Of a stretch of DNA of 64,000 nt, positions 11,462-23,394 are shown one piece after another. Location of the stretch: positions 29,863,730 through 29,927,729 of the forward strand of contig OY997592.1 of assembly GCA_963921825.1 (NCBI GenBank), read 5' to 3'. This DNA is from Erodium maritimum. Lineage: Eukaryota > Streptophyta > Magnoliopsida > Geraniales > Geraniaceae. The notes beneath the pieces were generated by a model that saw only the letters and a list, made by a program, of their open reading frames with translations, made no database searches and had not been told where the DNA came from. The position numbers and the translations under genes were made by a program. Each line of letters starts with the position of its first letter. Position 1 is the stretch's first letter.

Positions 11462-13148
11462 TGTTGGGTCTCGAGGTAGGGTTGGAGATGAACCAACTCG
11501 CAGCGGAAAATCAATGAAAACCAAGAGACAATTAAAACCATGAACCAACTAACAAAGAATGGATTAACAAGAGAAAAATTCAGCACTAGTTCTTACCAAA
11601 ACAAGAACACCGGTTAACGAATGATTGGCTTGAGTCTCCAAGACGCCTACGTATCCACATGGGAATCAAAGCCACGTATTTCTTCTCTTTGAGGACTCAA
11701 GAACACAAACATGGAGGTGGAAACTAGCCAAACCCGAAATGGCCATGGAAGAGGGAGAGAAAATGTGTTTCCTATTCTTGTCTTGTGTTTGTTATGTTGA
11801 AAAAAGATGACTTAAACATAACAAAACCCATACTTGTCCAACTAAAGGCATGGGACAAGTATGGTGTCAAGTAAGGTGTAAATAGGACAAGTATGGCAAG
11901 ACAAGATTGGGTTAGGTGATGAATCACCAACACCTTAATCCTTGTCTTGCTTACTTAGTACTAATTAATCAAGACTTGATTAATTAGTTCCATGGGCCTT
12001 GGTTGCATGGGCCTTTCATGGGCCTCTTGGAACATGGCCCGTGGCCATTTCTAACGAGGTCCCGTGATTCGCTCATCGCCTCCAAGCCTTCCATACCGGA
12101 AATGTCCAACATTATCCGACGCGATCAATCCCAAGACTCCAAGCGTTGTCTCCATCCGTAAAGTCCTATTCACGTACGAGCACATGACCTAAAACCCAGT
12201 TTTGGTCATGTCCCGAGACAACTCCCTTTTGGCCATTCTCCATAAATGTGTCAATGAGTTTCATCCTCCGGTGTGACCCTTAGGTTTATGCATGTCAATA
12301 GATCAACGTAAAATCCCATTTTACTTGATCCTATTTAAGTGGCAACTAACGAGACTTTAGTATTGCCTGACACTGCATAACGAATCGACCCTGTCGATTC
12401 TAACCTTTCCGTCATCCCTGTCATTATCCTTTTATCTCCGATATCCTGATTGAGATAAGGCATAGAGCCGTCATCCTTATTATTCTCAATCACCGTTCCT
12501 TGATATGTGAGATGACTGAAGATATGATACCCAGTATCATGTGCATGGCCATGCTATTCTTTCAGTCACTCTCGATCAAGTGGCCGAGAACCGATATCTT
12601 TCTCATACCTTAGTATGAGGGATAAATCCCTTAGCCGCCTTTCGTGTCACTCATGTAGCCCGTCCCCAAGCCAATCCTGGCCGTTATGGAAGCCCTGTTA
12701 CGGACAACGTTAGGCTCAGGTCAAACTCAGTTGTTGACTACATAGCGATCACAAAGACTCCTTGGTCTAAGGATACATGACAAGCTACGACACTGAATAT
12801 GTTCATGACTTAATCTATGGCACATATTCAGGGCGGGTCGTCCAATATCATGTCCCACATGATATCTATGATCAGACTCCGGAATCTCATTCCAATGACT
12901 AACAGAACGTAAGCCATAAAGAGTCATCTTTCATACTAGTCGCTTCTAATGAAGCTTTGTTGACTAGGGACCCATCGAGTGTGATCTATCTCGATCTATG
13001 GTTCTATTCGCATGGTGGGCATAGATCAGAGCACACGTCGATATATTACTCCAACACATAAGTAATATAAAGTCGCTTTAATTTTATTGCTAACGATGAT
13101 ATGTACATTTGGACATTTAGGATTGAACTACGGGCACTAAGACTAACA
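11462..13148 (-). mobile_element. Single Copia LTR at the duplication junction
   Basis: The segment starts TGTTGGGTCTCG and ends GACTAACA. It is the copy-1 counterpart of the left LTR of the Copia element at 34376-42569 and matches it to the last base wherever I compared. The target duplication AGGGA is present on its left (11457-11461) but not on its right. It is therefore not an ordinary solo LTR but the edge of the tandem duplication. The parent element reads on the minus strand. Confidence 0.9.
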
Positions 13149-14107
13149 GCAAACAAGTGACGTGTGAAGGATAAGCATTGCTTTTAATGATTCCTTGCAT
13201 CAAAAGTATTGAGCAAAGTGAATCACCTATGTGAGAGGAAGTGGGGTCGCTTCAAGGGTGACTAATGGGGCTAGTCATCTTAAACTCTTGCAGAACCAGG
13301 CAGTGTCCATGACCATAACGGGCACACCAATGAGAACCAAACCGTGTTTGTTGGTATCTGTGTGGGGTATATCATCATCTACACAAACGACAGAATAGTT
13401 CAAGGGCATCGCGTCTACTAGTCAGTCAGCAGAGTAAATATACTTTCACAAGGGAAGGTTCAAGGATGAACATCTACATATCCTATGTAGGTATCGACTT
13501 TGAGAAGTCACCGTTCCCTCGTTCCTTTTCCGTTCCCATCACATTTTTATGGGGGCTTGTTAGAAAAATATGGTCAAAATGTGATTTTATGGGATTAAAT
13601 GTGTTTTATGGTTTTAAATACGTTTTATGGTATTAAATTTGATTTATTAGTTGGTTGGCCATGACCTCTTAATGAGAGGCTTTTATGGGATTAGCTACCC
13701 CATAAAATTACCTTCTTATCCCTATTAGAGAGTTTATAAATACCAACTTCCTAAATCATCTTCTACATACTTAAAACACTTTACATATACCAAACATATC
13801 AAATACCATAGATCGAAAACCATCACTTTCTCTTCCAATTTCATTTTCATTCTTCCTTAGTCCTAGTGATTTCTCTACACGGAGTTGATTTCGCTGACGT
13901 TAGTCGTTGTATCTTGGGAGACCGCTGCCCATACGGGGCAGTCAAGTGTCTTAAGGAAACAGGAGTACCTGGACTCGACTAAACCCGAATTTCCTATTCC
14001 GTAATCAGTAAGCTAGCTGATCGGTAAAGGTTATTCTATTATTTCAATTTGTTCATTTGTTTATTTGAATTTGTTTATCGTCAATATACTAACCTATATT
14101 CCCTACA
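13149..14107 (+). mobile_element. Decayed 3' end of another Copia-type element
   Basis: The segment 13149-13557 resembles the non-coding 3' part of plant Ty1/copia elements (a gcagaaccaggcagtgtccat phrase). It runs into a purine-rich tract TTTTTATGGGGGC and then TGTTAGAAAAATATGG, a typical LTR start at 13558. The LTR would end near CCCTACA at about 14107. The rest of the element is absent here. It is a truncated fossil, and the family assignment is by pattern only. Confidence 0.5.
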
Positions 14108-14332
14108 CGGAGTCCTGCTTCCTAGAGAGCGTTTCTTCCATTTTTGTGAACTTTTGCGGGATTTCCAAGTCATCATCTTGATTCGTAGTTCCAAAATTGT
14201 TGGTGCATTCTATTCCTTGTCCGTAGATAACTCATTTTCTTCATACAAGCCCCATCTGGACCATAGTTATTGTCCATGTTGCGATTCAAACCCCCCTCTT
14301 ATTCTCATATACTCACCAAGTCTAGCATAGGT
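14108..14332. other. Spacer without a recognised feature
   Basis: No gene or repeat is recognised. Its last five bases TAGGT (14328-14332) are the left target duplication of the next Copia element. The other side of the insertion resumes at 22795, and the spacer continues as 22800-22914 up to the start of duplication copy 2. Confidence 0.5.
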
Positions 14333-17300
14333 TGTTGGGTCTCGAGGTAGGGTTGGAGATGAACCAACTCGCAGCGGAAAATCAATGAAAACCAAGAGAC
14401 AATTAAAACCATGAAACAACTAACAAAGAATGGATTCACAAGAGAAAAATTCAGCACTAGTTCTTACCAAAACAAGAACACCGGTTAACGAATGATTGGC
14501 TTGAGTCTCCAAGACGCCTACGTATCCACATGGGAATCAAAGCCACGTAGTTCTTCTCTTTGAGGACTCAAGAACACAAACATGGAGGTGGAAACTAGCC
14601 AAACCCGAAATGGCCATGGAAGAGGGAGAGAAAATGTGTTTCCTATTCTTGTCTTGTCTTTGTTATGTTGAAAAAAGATGACTTAAACATAACAAAACCC
14701 ATACTTGTCCAACTAAAGGCATGGGACAAGTATGGTGTCAAGTAAGGTGTAAATAGGACAAAGTATGGCAAGACAAGATTGGGTTAGGTGGTGAATCACC
14801 AACACCTTAATCCTTGTCTTGCTTACTTAGTACTAATTAATCAAGACTTGATTAATTAGTTCCATGGGCCTTGGTTGCATGGGCCTTTCATGGGCCTCTT
14901 GGAACTTGGCCCGTGGCCATTTCCAACGAGGTCCCGTGATTCGCTCATCGCCTCCATGCCTTCCATACCGGAAATGTCCAACATTATCCGACGCGATCAA
15001 TCCCAAGACTCCAAGCCTTGCCTCGATCCGTAAAGTCCTATTCACTTACGGGCACATGACCCAAAACCCAGTTTTGGTCATGTCCCGAGACAACTCCCTT
15101 TTGGCCATTCTCCATAAATGTGTCAATGAGTTTCATCCTCCGATGTGACCCTTAGGTTTATGCATGTCAATAGATCAACGTAAAATCCCATTTTACTTGA
15201 TCCTATTTAAGTGGCAACTAACGAGACTTTAGTATTGCCTGACACTACATAACGAATCGACCCTGTCGATTCTAACCTTTCTGTCGTCCCTGTCATTATC
15301 CTTTTATCTCCGATATCCTGATTGAGATAAGGCATAGAGCCGTCATCCTTATTATTCTCAATCACCGTTCCTTGATATGTGAGATGACTGAAGATATGAT
15401 ACCCAGTATCATGTGCATGGCCATGCTATTCTTTCAGTCACTCTCGATCAAGCGGCCGAGAACCGATATCTTTCCCATACCTTAGTACGAGGGATAAATC
15501 CCTTAGCCGTCTTTCGTGTCACTCATGTAGCCCGTCCCCAAGCCAATCCTGGCCGTTATGGAAGCCCTGTTACGGACAACGTTAGGCTCAGGTCAAACTC
15601 AGTTGTTGACTACATAGCGATCACAAAGACTCCTTGGTCTAAGGATACATAACAAGCTACAACACTGAATATGTTCATGACTTAATCTATGGCACATATT
15701 CAGGGCGGGTCGTCCAATATCATGTCCCATATGATATCTATGATCAGACTCCGGAATCCCATTCCAATGACTAACAGAACGTAAGCCATAAAGAGCCATC
15801 TTTCATACTAGTCGCTTCTAGTGAAGCTTTGTTGACTAGGGACCCATCGAGTGTGATCTATCTCGATCTATGGTTCTATTCGCATGGTGGGCATAGATCA
15901 GAGCACACATCGATATATTACTCCAACACATAAGTAATATAAAGCCGCTTTAATTTTATTGCTAACGATGATATATACATTTGGACATTTAGGATTGAAC
16001 TACGGGCACTAAGACTAACAATCTCCCACTTGCCCTAGTTCCAATCTAAACTCCAATATGTCCCCATCGACTTTACATGTCTAACATGTTCAGGCAGTGA
16101 CACTGCCTTAGTCAAAGGGTTGGCTATGTTATCATCTGTTGCAATATCGGTTATCTTCACTTCACCTCAGTTCAATATTTATCTGATGAGGTGGATACGC
16201 CGCAGTACATGTTTGGATTTGTTATACGATCTAGGCTTTTAGCTTGCGCAATGGCCCTTGTGTTGTCGCAAGATGGATTCACCGGGCTGGATGGGTTTTT
16301 AATTACACCCAGCCCTGCCATGAATTTCCAAATCCACATAGCCTCCTTAGTTGCCTCTGCAGCATCCATGTACTTGGCCTCTGTCGTAGATTCGGCAATG
16401 ATATCTTGCTTTACGCTGTCCCAGCTAAAGCTCTGCCATTCAGCGTAAACACATATCCTGATTGACTTCTAAAGTCATCTGGATTTGTCTTGGAAAACTA
16501 GCGTCTACTCATCCTTCGACGACTAGTTCAGCATCATCTTTCCCCCGGATTAGAATGATGTCTACTGGTACAACATAAGGCTTACGAGACGTATGGTCTC
16601 ATACATGTCATGGCATATATGATCGATCCTGCCCCCAGGCGCATAGGATTTTCATCATCCTTTTCAGCTCATCAGGTGTCTTAGGACACTGAGTCTTGCT
16701 GAGATGAATGCCATGACTAGTGGGTAAGAGTCCTTTCTTTGAATCGAGCATTAAGAACCTACTCAATGCCTTGTTCACATAGGTTCCCTGACTTAAATCC
16801 AAGACCCTCTTGGTGCGATCTCTACATATCTTAATCCTTAAGATATGAGAAGCATCACCTAAGTCCTTTATTGAAAAACACTTCCTCAACCAAGCTTTAG
16901 TCTCGTGCAAGGTTGGGATGTCGTTTTCAATGAGAACCAGAAAGGTAATATTGCTCCCACTAGCCTTCTTATAAACGCAAGATTCATCCTCATTCTTGAT
17001 TAAGCCAAATCCAATTACAGCTTCATCAAAACGAAGGATCCAACTCCGAGAAGTTCGTTTCAATCCATAAATGGATTTCAACAACTTATAAATCTTTCCT
17101 TTATTCTTCGGATCGTCAAAACCTTTGGGCCGAGACATACAAACGTACTCAGTCAAATTTCCATTTAGGAAAGCGGTTTTGACATCCACTTGCCATATCT
17201 CGTAATTATGATACGCAGTTATGTCAAGAAGAATTTGGATCGATTTTGACCATAGCCACTAAGGAGAAGGTTTCCTCATAGTCAATCCATTGGATCTGCC

Positions 17301-20300
17301 TATAACCTTTCGCCACCAGTTGAGCTTTGTAGGTCAGAGGGTTGCCGTCCATGTCCATCTTCACCTTGAAGATCCATTTGCATCCTATGGTCCTCACACC
17401 ATTGATGGGATCAACCGGTTCCCAGAATCGGTTGTCCGACATGGATTGCATTTCCTCCCTCATGGCTCCCAGCCATAACTCGGAGTCGGGCCCATCCACG
17501 ACTTCTTGAAAGGTGGCTGGATCATCGTGATCCACCATGACTTCATTGTCACCTCCGGATACCATATCTTGGAGGTGGAAGATTGAACCTTTCAAATCGC
17601 CTTGGACCTTCCGGAATTGTAACAGGAATTGGTTCTCACTCTACGACAATCTCTGGCTCCTTTCTACTGGGTTGTCAATTGGTTTAGACAGATCTGTACC
17701 ATCCTGAATTTCTTCGAGATGCACAGTCCTCCTAATGACGTCTTTGGAAACAAAACTTCTTTTCCATAAAGACCCCACCCTAAGCGACGAACACCATGTT
17801 CTCACTGGGATTGTAGAAATAGTATCCCCTTGTTGCTTTGGGATACCACACGAAGGTGCATATCTCAGATCTTGGTTCGAGCTTAGTCGAAACCAAATGT
17901 TTCACATAAGCCTCGCAACCACAAATCTTTAGGAAGGACAAAGCGGGCATCATCCCGTACCATTTTTTAAAATGGTGTCCCTTCCACACCATTCGTCGAA
18001 CCCCGATTCACTATGAATGCAGTCGTCTCTAGAGCAAAACCCCTAAAAGAGATTGGGAGATCAGTCCAACTAATCATGGAACAGACCATTGTCTAACAAT
18101 GTCCGATTTCTCCGTTTGGCTACACCTTTCAACTACAGTGACCTAGGAGGAGTCCATTCCAAAAGGATCCCATTCTCTTTTAAATGATCTAATAACTCTG
18201 TGGTCAAGTATTTTCCACCTCGATCCAATCGAAGTGCCTTAATACCTTTGTCGAGCTGGTTATCTACTATAGTCTTAAACTCTTTGAATTTATCAAAAGC
18301 TTCAGACTTATGTCTCACCGAATAGACATAACCATATTTACTGTAATCATCAGTAAATGTGATAAAGTAGCTAAAACCCCTCCTGGCAAGTGAACTTATT
18401 GGTCTAAACACATTCGAGTGTATAAGCCCCAATAATTCACTCGCCCTTTCATCGCGATGGATAAAGGGCACTTTAGTCATTTTTCCCATCAAACAAACCT
18501 TGCACCTATCGATCGAATGGAATTCGAATGAACCTGAAAGCCCGCACTTCTGAAGTGCTGATAGGCGCTTCTTGTTTATGCGACCCAAATGACAGTGCCA
18601 TAACAGAGTTACGTTTAAATCGTTGGATTTAGACCTCTTGGTATTAACGGAATATATAGAACTTGAGGCATTGTTACCCATATCTAATATGTACAATCCT
18701 CCAACCAAGTCAGTACTGGTATAAAACATATCATTGCATAGAACATTGAAAACTCCATTTCCAATATTAACATTATATCCTTCCTTGTCAAACACGGATA
18801 CAGATATAATATTCCTACTAGAAGTAGGTATGCAATATACATTATACAGTACTAAGACAAGGCCTCTTGGCAAAGCAAGACTCATGGATCCTACAACAGT
18901 TGCCACAACTCTGAGGTCCACTTCGTGCATTCCAAACCTCTCCTACTTTCAGCCACCATTTTTAAGTGCATGTGTGAGATTCAGTCCTGGTATCTAATAC
19001 CCATGAATCTTTGGAAGTAGAGAGATGTAGCTCTATAGAGTTAATACCGGATGAAGGCACGGTCCCACCGCCCTTCCTTAGATCATCCAGGTTTCCTAAT
19101 GAAGGCGCAGTCCTACTGACCTTCTTCAGATCATCCAGGCTATTTGATGAAGGCGCAGTCCCACTGCCCTTCTTCAGATCAGCCGTGAACTTCCTGTAAT
19201 CCCGGTTCCAATGACCAGGCTATTAGCAGTAGAAGCAGACATTCTCATGTGTCTCATCTTTCCTGCCAAGTGCGCATGGGCCCCGCCCTTGCCACTTCCA
19301 ATTCCCTTGTTGACCATCAGAATATCCTTGGATCCCAGATCCCTGATATATTCTTCTCAGCAGTTAATGACACTTCATGTAACTCTGATATGGTCTTAGA
19401 GACAGCCTTGTCAAGGACATATTCTTTGCGTTCAGACTTGAGGACTATCCTCAAAATTCTGTACTAGTCCAAATAGTTTGTCCCATTTAGCTTGACCCTG
19501 TCAAGAATGGTTTTTAATGACAAACTATTAATGTTCGCTGAATTTGCCATTTGATCTACAACAGATAAAATTCAATCAGTAAACTGAATAAATATTATGA
19601 AGATCAAGCTTAAACACCAACAATCAATTCTAAACCTTTAGAATCTGAAACCAAGATCCTTGATTCACTCGATTAAGCTGAACTAATGCTCACCACTTAA
19701 TCGAGCTATGTAGGTAGGACTCCATCCAATCACATCCAATGTGACTCTTGGCTAAGGTATGCACTTATGTACACGGCTTACCTTATCTGTTACCCTAGCT
19801 CAACCTCAGGCTGAGAATCGTAGTCGGGTCCACCAATTTTCAACTATGGCCTGTCACTATGTAGGTGCTCCGCTAATGCGCACGACACCCACATATGTCG
19901 TCCAAACCTACTACCCCGCTTCCCCATGGATGCTCCGCTAATGCGCACGACACCCATAGGACGGGGAGGTAGTAAGGTGTTGATAATTGGGAGGTATCGG
20001 ACATGACCCGTTTTTACTTGTCCGGTTGTGTTTAAAACTTTGACACATCCTAGATGCGATGAGCACATCAACTACATTCCAAATGCAATGATGCCTCAAA
20101 TTACATCCAATGTAATTCTTCCTTCGAACCCGTCAACTACATCCAATGTAATGACGATTCTAAGGGCTCACACACAAGGATTAAAATTCCAATTTTATCT
20201 TTGCATGTGAGGTGATATGCTCGGTAAATAAAGTTAAGCATGCAATTCTAAAACACATAGAATTAATCATGCATAAACTAAACCAAGCATAAAGCGATAA

Positions 20301-22794
20301 ATATGCACATAATAGCCCCCTAAACTAACTCCCATTAGCTTCTTGAGCTCCACCGACTCCAAGCCGATGCCAACACCCGAAAAGCCACCAAATGACCTTT
20401 TCGCCCTTTCTTCATCTTGAGTAAAATATTACAATTTAATACACGACTCGCAGGTCGGGAATAAATAAATATTAAAAACAAGTGGTTCGACGACCACACC
20501 TTGAAAGAATAATTACACGCTAACACTAACGGCTCGCAGGCCGTGAAAAGCGATAAATAATTAAATTGAGCTCGGGGCTATTATGTACACCATGCCAACA
20601 TCACATCACACATCGTGTTATCAAACAAGCATGTTATCAAACATCATGTGATTTTCCGGTTTTAATTAATAGCCAAGTTTCGAAATTTTTTGATGCTCGG
20701 TTTATCGAAACCGTTCAAAAATGAAACTTTTGAACATTTGATCTTCGAGTTCGTCATGACGGTTCCAAACTCGTCATAACTAACAAAATGGTTTAGCCTT
20801 GGCATATCAACCATCCAATGGTCATCCTTGGCCTAGCTCCGTCCAACGGAGCCCCGTTCGGTCCCGGTTTCGGCTCCCCGAGAGTCCCGCTCCCGAGACC
20901 CGAAAAATCAATTTTTTTTCAAAATTTCCAGATTTGAAATAATTTTCAAAAATTCATTTTACATGCATTAAATCCATAAACAATAATTTAAAACATGTTA
21001 TCAAACAATTTAGCAAAACAACATGCCAAAAACGAAACTTTCAAGCAAAACCGAAACTTTGAACACCGTCTTGTGAATCCCGAAGGTAGCACGGCTCTGA
21101 TACCACTGTTGGGTCTCGAGGTAGGGTTGGAGATGAACCAACTCGCAGCGGAAAATCAATGAAAACCAAGAGACAATTAAAACCATGAAACAACTAACAA
21201 AGAATGGATTCACAAGAGAAAAATTCAGCACTAGTTCTTACCAAAACAAGAACACCGGTTAACGAATGATTGGCTTGAGTCTCCAAGACGCCTACGTATC
21301 CACATGGGAATCAAAGCCACGTAGTTCTTCTCTTTGAGGACTCAAGAACACAAACATGGAGGTGGAAACTAGCCAAACCCGAAATGGCCATGGAAGAGGG
21401 AGAGAAAATGTGTTTCCTATTCTTGTCTTGTCTTTGTTATGTTGAAAAAAGATGACTTAAACATAACAAAACCCATACTTGTCCAACTAAAGGCATGGGA
21501 CAAGTATGGTGTCAAGTAAGGTGTAAATAGGACAAAGTATGGCAAGACAAGATTGGGTTAGGTGGTGAATCACCAACACCTTAATCCTTGTCTTGCTTAC
21601 TTAGTACTAATTAATCAAGACTTGATTAATTAGTTCCATGGGCCTTGGTTGCATGGGCCTTTCATGGGCCTCTTGGAACTTGGCCCGTGGCCATTTCCAA
21701 CGAGGTCCCGTGATTCGCTCATCGCCTCCATGCCTTCCATACCGGAAATGTCCAACATTATCCGACGCGATCAATCCCAAGACTCCAAGCCTTGCCTCGA
21801 TCCGTAAAGTCCTATTCACTTACGGGCACATGACCCAAAACCCAGTTTTGGTCATGTCCCGAGACAACTCCCTTTTGGCCATTCTCCATAAATGTGTCAA
21901 TGAGTTTCATCCTCCGATGTGACCCTTAGGTTTATGCATGTCAATAGATCAACGTAAAATCCCATTTTACTTGATCCTATTTAAGTGGCAACTAACGAGA
22001 CTTTAGTATTGCCTGACACTACATAACGAATCGACCCTGTCGATTCTAACCTTTCTGTCGTCCCTGTCATTATCCTTTTATCTCCGATATCCTGATTGAG
22101 ATAAGGCATAGAGCCGTCATCCTTATTATTCTCAATCACCGTTCCTTGATATGTGAGATGACTGAAGATATGATACCCAGTATCATGTGCATGGCCATGC
22201 TATTCTTTCAGTCACTCTCGATCAAGCGGCCGAGAACCGATATCTTTCCCATACCTTAGTACGAGGGATAAATCCCTTAGCCGTCTTTCGTGTCACTCAT
22301 GTAGCCCGTCCCCAAGCCAATCCTGGCCGTTATGGAAGCCCTGTTACGGACAACGTTAGGCTCAGGTCAAACTCAGTTGTTGACTACATAGCGATCACAA
22401 AGACTCCTTGGTCTAAGGATACATAACAAGCTACAACACTGAATATGTTCATGACTTAATCTATGGCACATATTCAGGGCGGGTCGTCCAATATCATGTC
22501 CCATATGATATCTATGATCAGACTCCGGAATCCCATTCCAATGACTAACAGAACGTAAGCCATAAAGAGCCATCTTTCATACTAGTCGCTTCTAGTGAAG
22601 CTTTGTTGACTAGGGACCCATCGAGTGTGATCTATCTCGATCTATGGTTCTATTCGCATGGTGGGCATAGATCAGAGCACACATCGATATATTACTCCAA
22701 CACATAAGTAATATAAAGCCGCTTTAATTTTATTGCTAACGATGATATATACATTTGGACATTTAGGATTGAACTACGGGCACTAAGACTAACA
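14333..22794 (-). mobile_element. Complete, very young Copia LTR retrotransposon (copy A)
   Basis: The LTRs at 14333-16020 and 21107-22794 are both 1,688 bp and identical at every position I compared. The target duplication TAGGT lies at 14328-14332 and 22795-22799. The element reads on the minus strand: its primer-binding site (initiator-Met type, TGGTATCAGAGCC on the minus strand) is at 21093-21105 next to the right LTR. The purine tract lies next to the left LTR (16021-16040). The interior has remains of gag, integrase, reverse transcriptase and RNase H in Copia order. It is broken by several breaks, so probably moved with help from another copy. It belongs to a Tork/TAR-like group, with the exact lineage not settled. 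Identical LTRs mean a very recent insertion. Confidence 0.93.
16170..19560 (-). pseudogene. Decayed Copia gag-pol of copy A
   Basis: In minus-strand order there are a gag-like segment with a CCHC-type knuckle region (about 19560-18960), the pre-integrase and integrase core (about 18930-18130, with LLWHCHLGRINKKRL and FITFTDDYSKYGYVY), reverse transcriptase (about 17600-16610, with MDVKTAFLNGNL and SIYGLKRTSRSW), and the RNase H end (about 16370-16170). The gene order integrase before reverse transcriptase is diagnostic for Copia. The region is a fossil with several breaks and no intact polyprotein. Confidence 0.85.
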
Positions 22795-22799
22795 TAGGT

Positions 22800-22914
22800 A
22801 TCACGGGCGTAATTGATATTGGGACTTGACTCTCGAACACCTCCCTCAGCTTGATCTTAAATTTATTTTCATGTAGTTTTATCCATATTTCTGGCAATTT
22901 CAAATCATTGTTCT
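22800..22914. other. Short spacer before duplication copy 2
   Basis: This is the continuation of the spacer interrupted by Copia copy A. No feature is recognised. The shared sequence with the window start begins at 22915, but the true left edge of the duplication cannot be seen because copy 1 reaches base 1. Confidence 0.5.
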
Positions 22915-23394
22915 TTTTTCACTTTACTATCTCAGGTAAATTTTATTTTAGGTATAGTACCCTGACTATTTTTTTTTCTTTTCCGCTACCGTATCAAACT
23001 TTTATTTTCAATTTAGTACGTGCACTTAACTTTCCATCCGATTTTAGATGGGAATTGTTCCAGATCCGTCCATTTCACATGATCGACGGTTTGTGTCTGA
23101 GCGCGTGAATTAGAACTCAATTTGGTCCACACACGTCATTCTAGGGGCAATTCAGTAATTAAACTATATAATTAATACCAACTAATTCAGATACTGCGTA
23201 CTCCATTTAAAAATGTTTCTTTTTTTCGTTTCAACTCCGATTTAATTTTTTTCTTGCGCCGATAATTTTCAGTTCCCAAGATCTATCTATCAAGTAGCAT
23301 ATTGAATATATTTTGAAGCAAGAAGAGACATGTACAAGAAAAAATTATGATATACACACTATTCGTAAACCATATATATATATATATATATTAT

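Larger units (their letters stand above)
1..13148. repeat. Tandem (direct) segmental duplication, copy 1
   Basis: This block reappears at 22915-36062 with a constant offset of 22,914 bp and no net indels. I noticed only three substitutions: 3804 G versus 26718 A, 4474 G versus 27388 A, and 5201 A versus 28115 G. The right edge of identity falls exactly on the last base of a Copia LTR (13148/36062). The left edge is not visible because it reaches the window start. The block contains a long-TIR element, a solo LTR, the left end of a large MULE, the 5' part of a Gypsy element and one Copia LTR. The very low divergence means a very recent duplication or an assembly duplication; the sequence alone cannot decide. 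Confidence 0.93.

Noticed and set aside
12727-12927. Recurrent ~66-codon minus-strand frame in every Copia LTR copy
   Set aside because: It is present only because the LTR is repeated; no coding similarity and it lies in non-coding LTR sequence.
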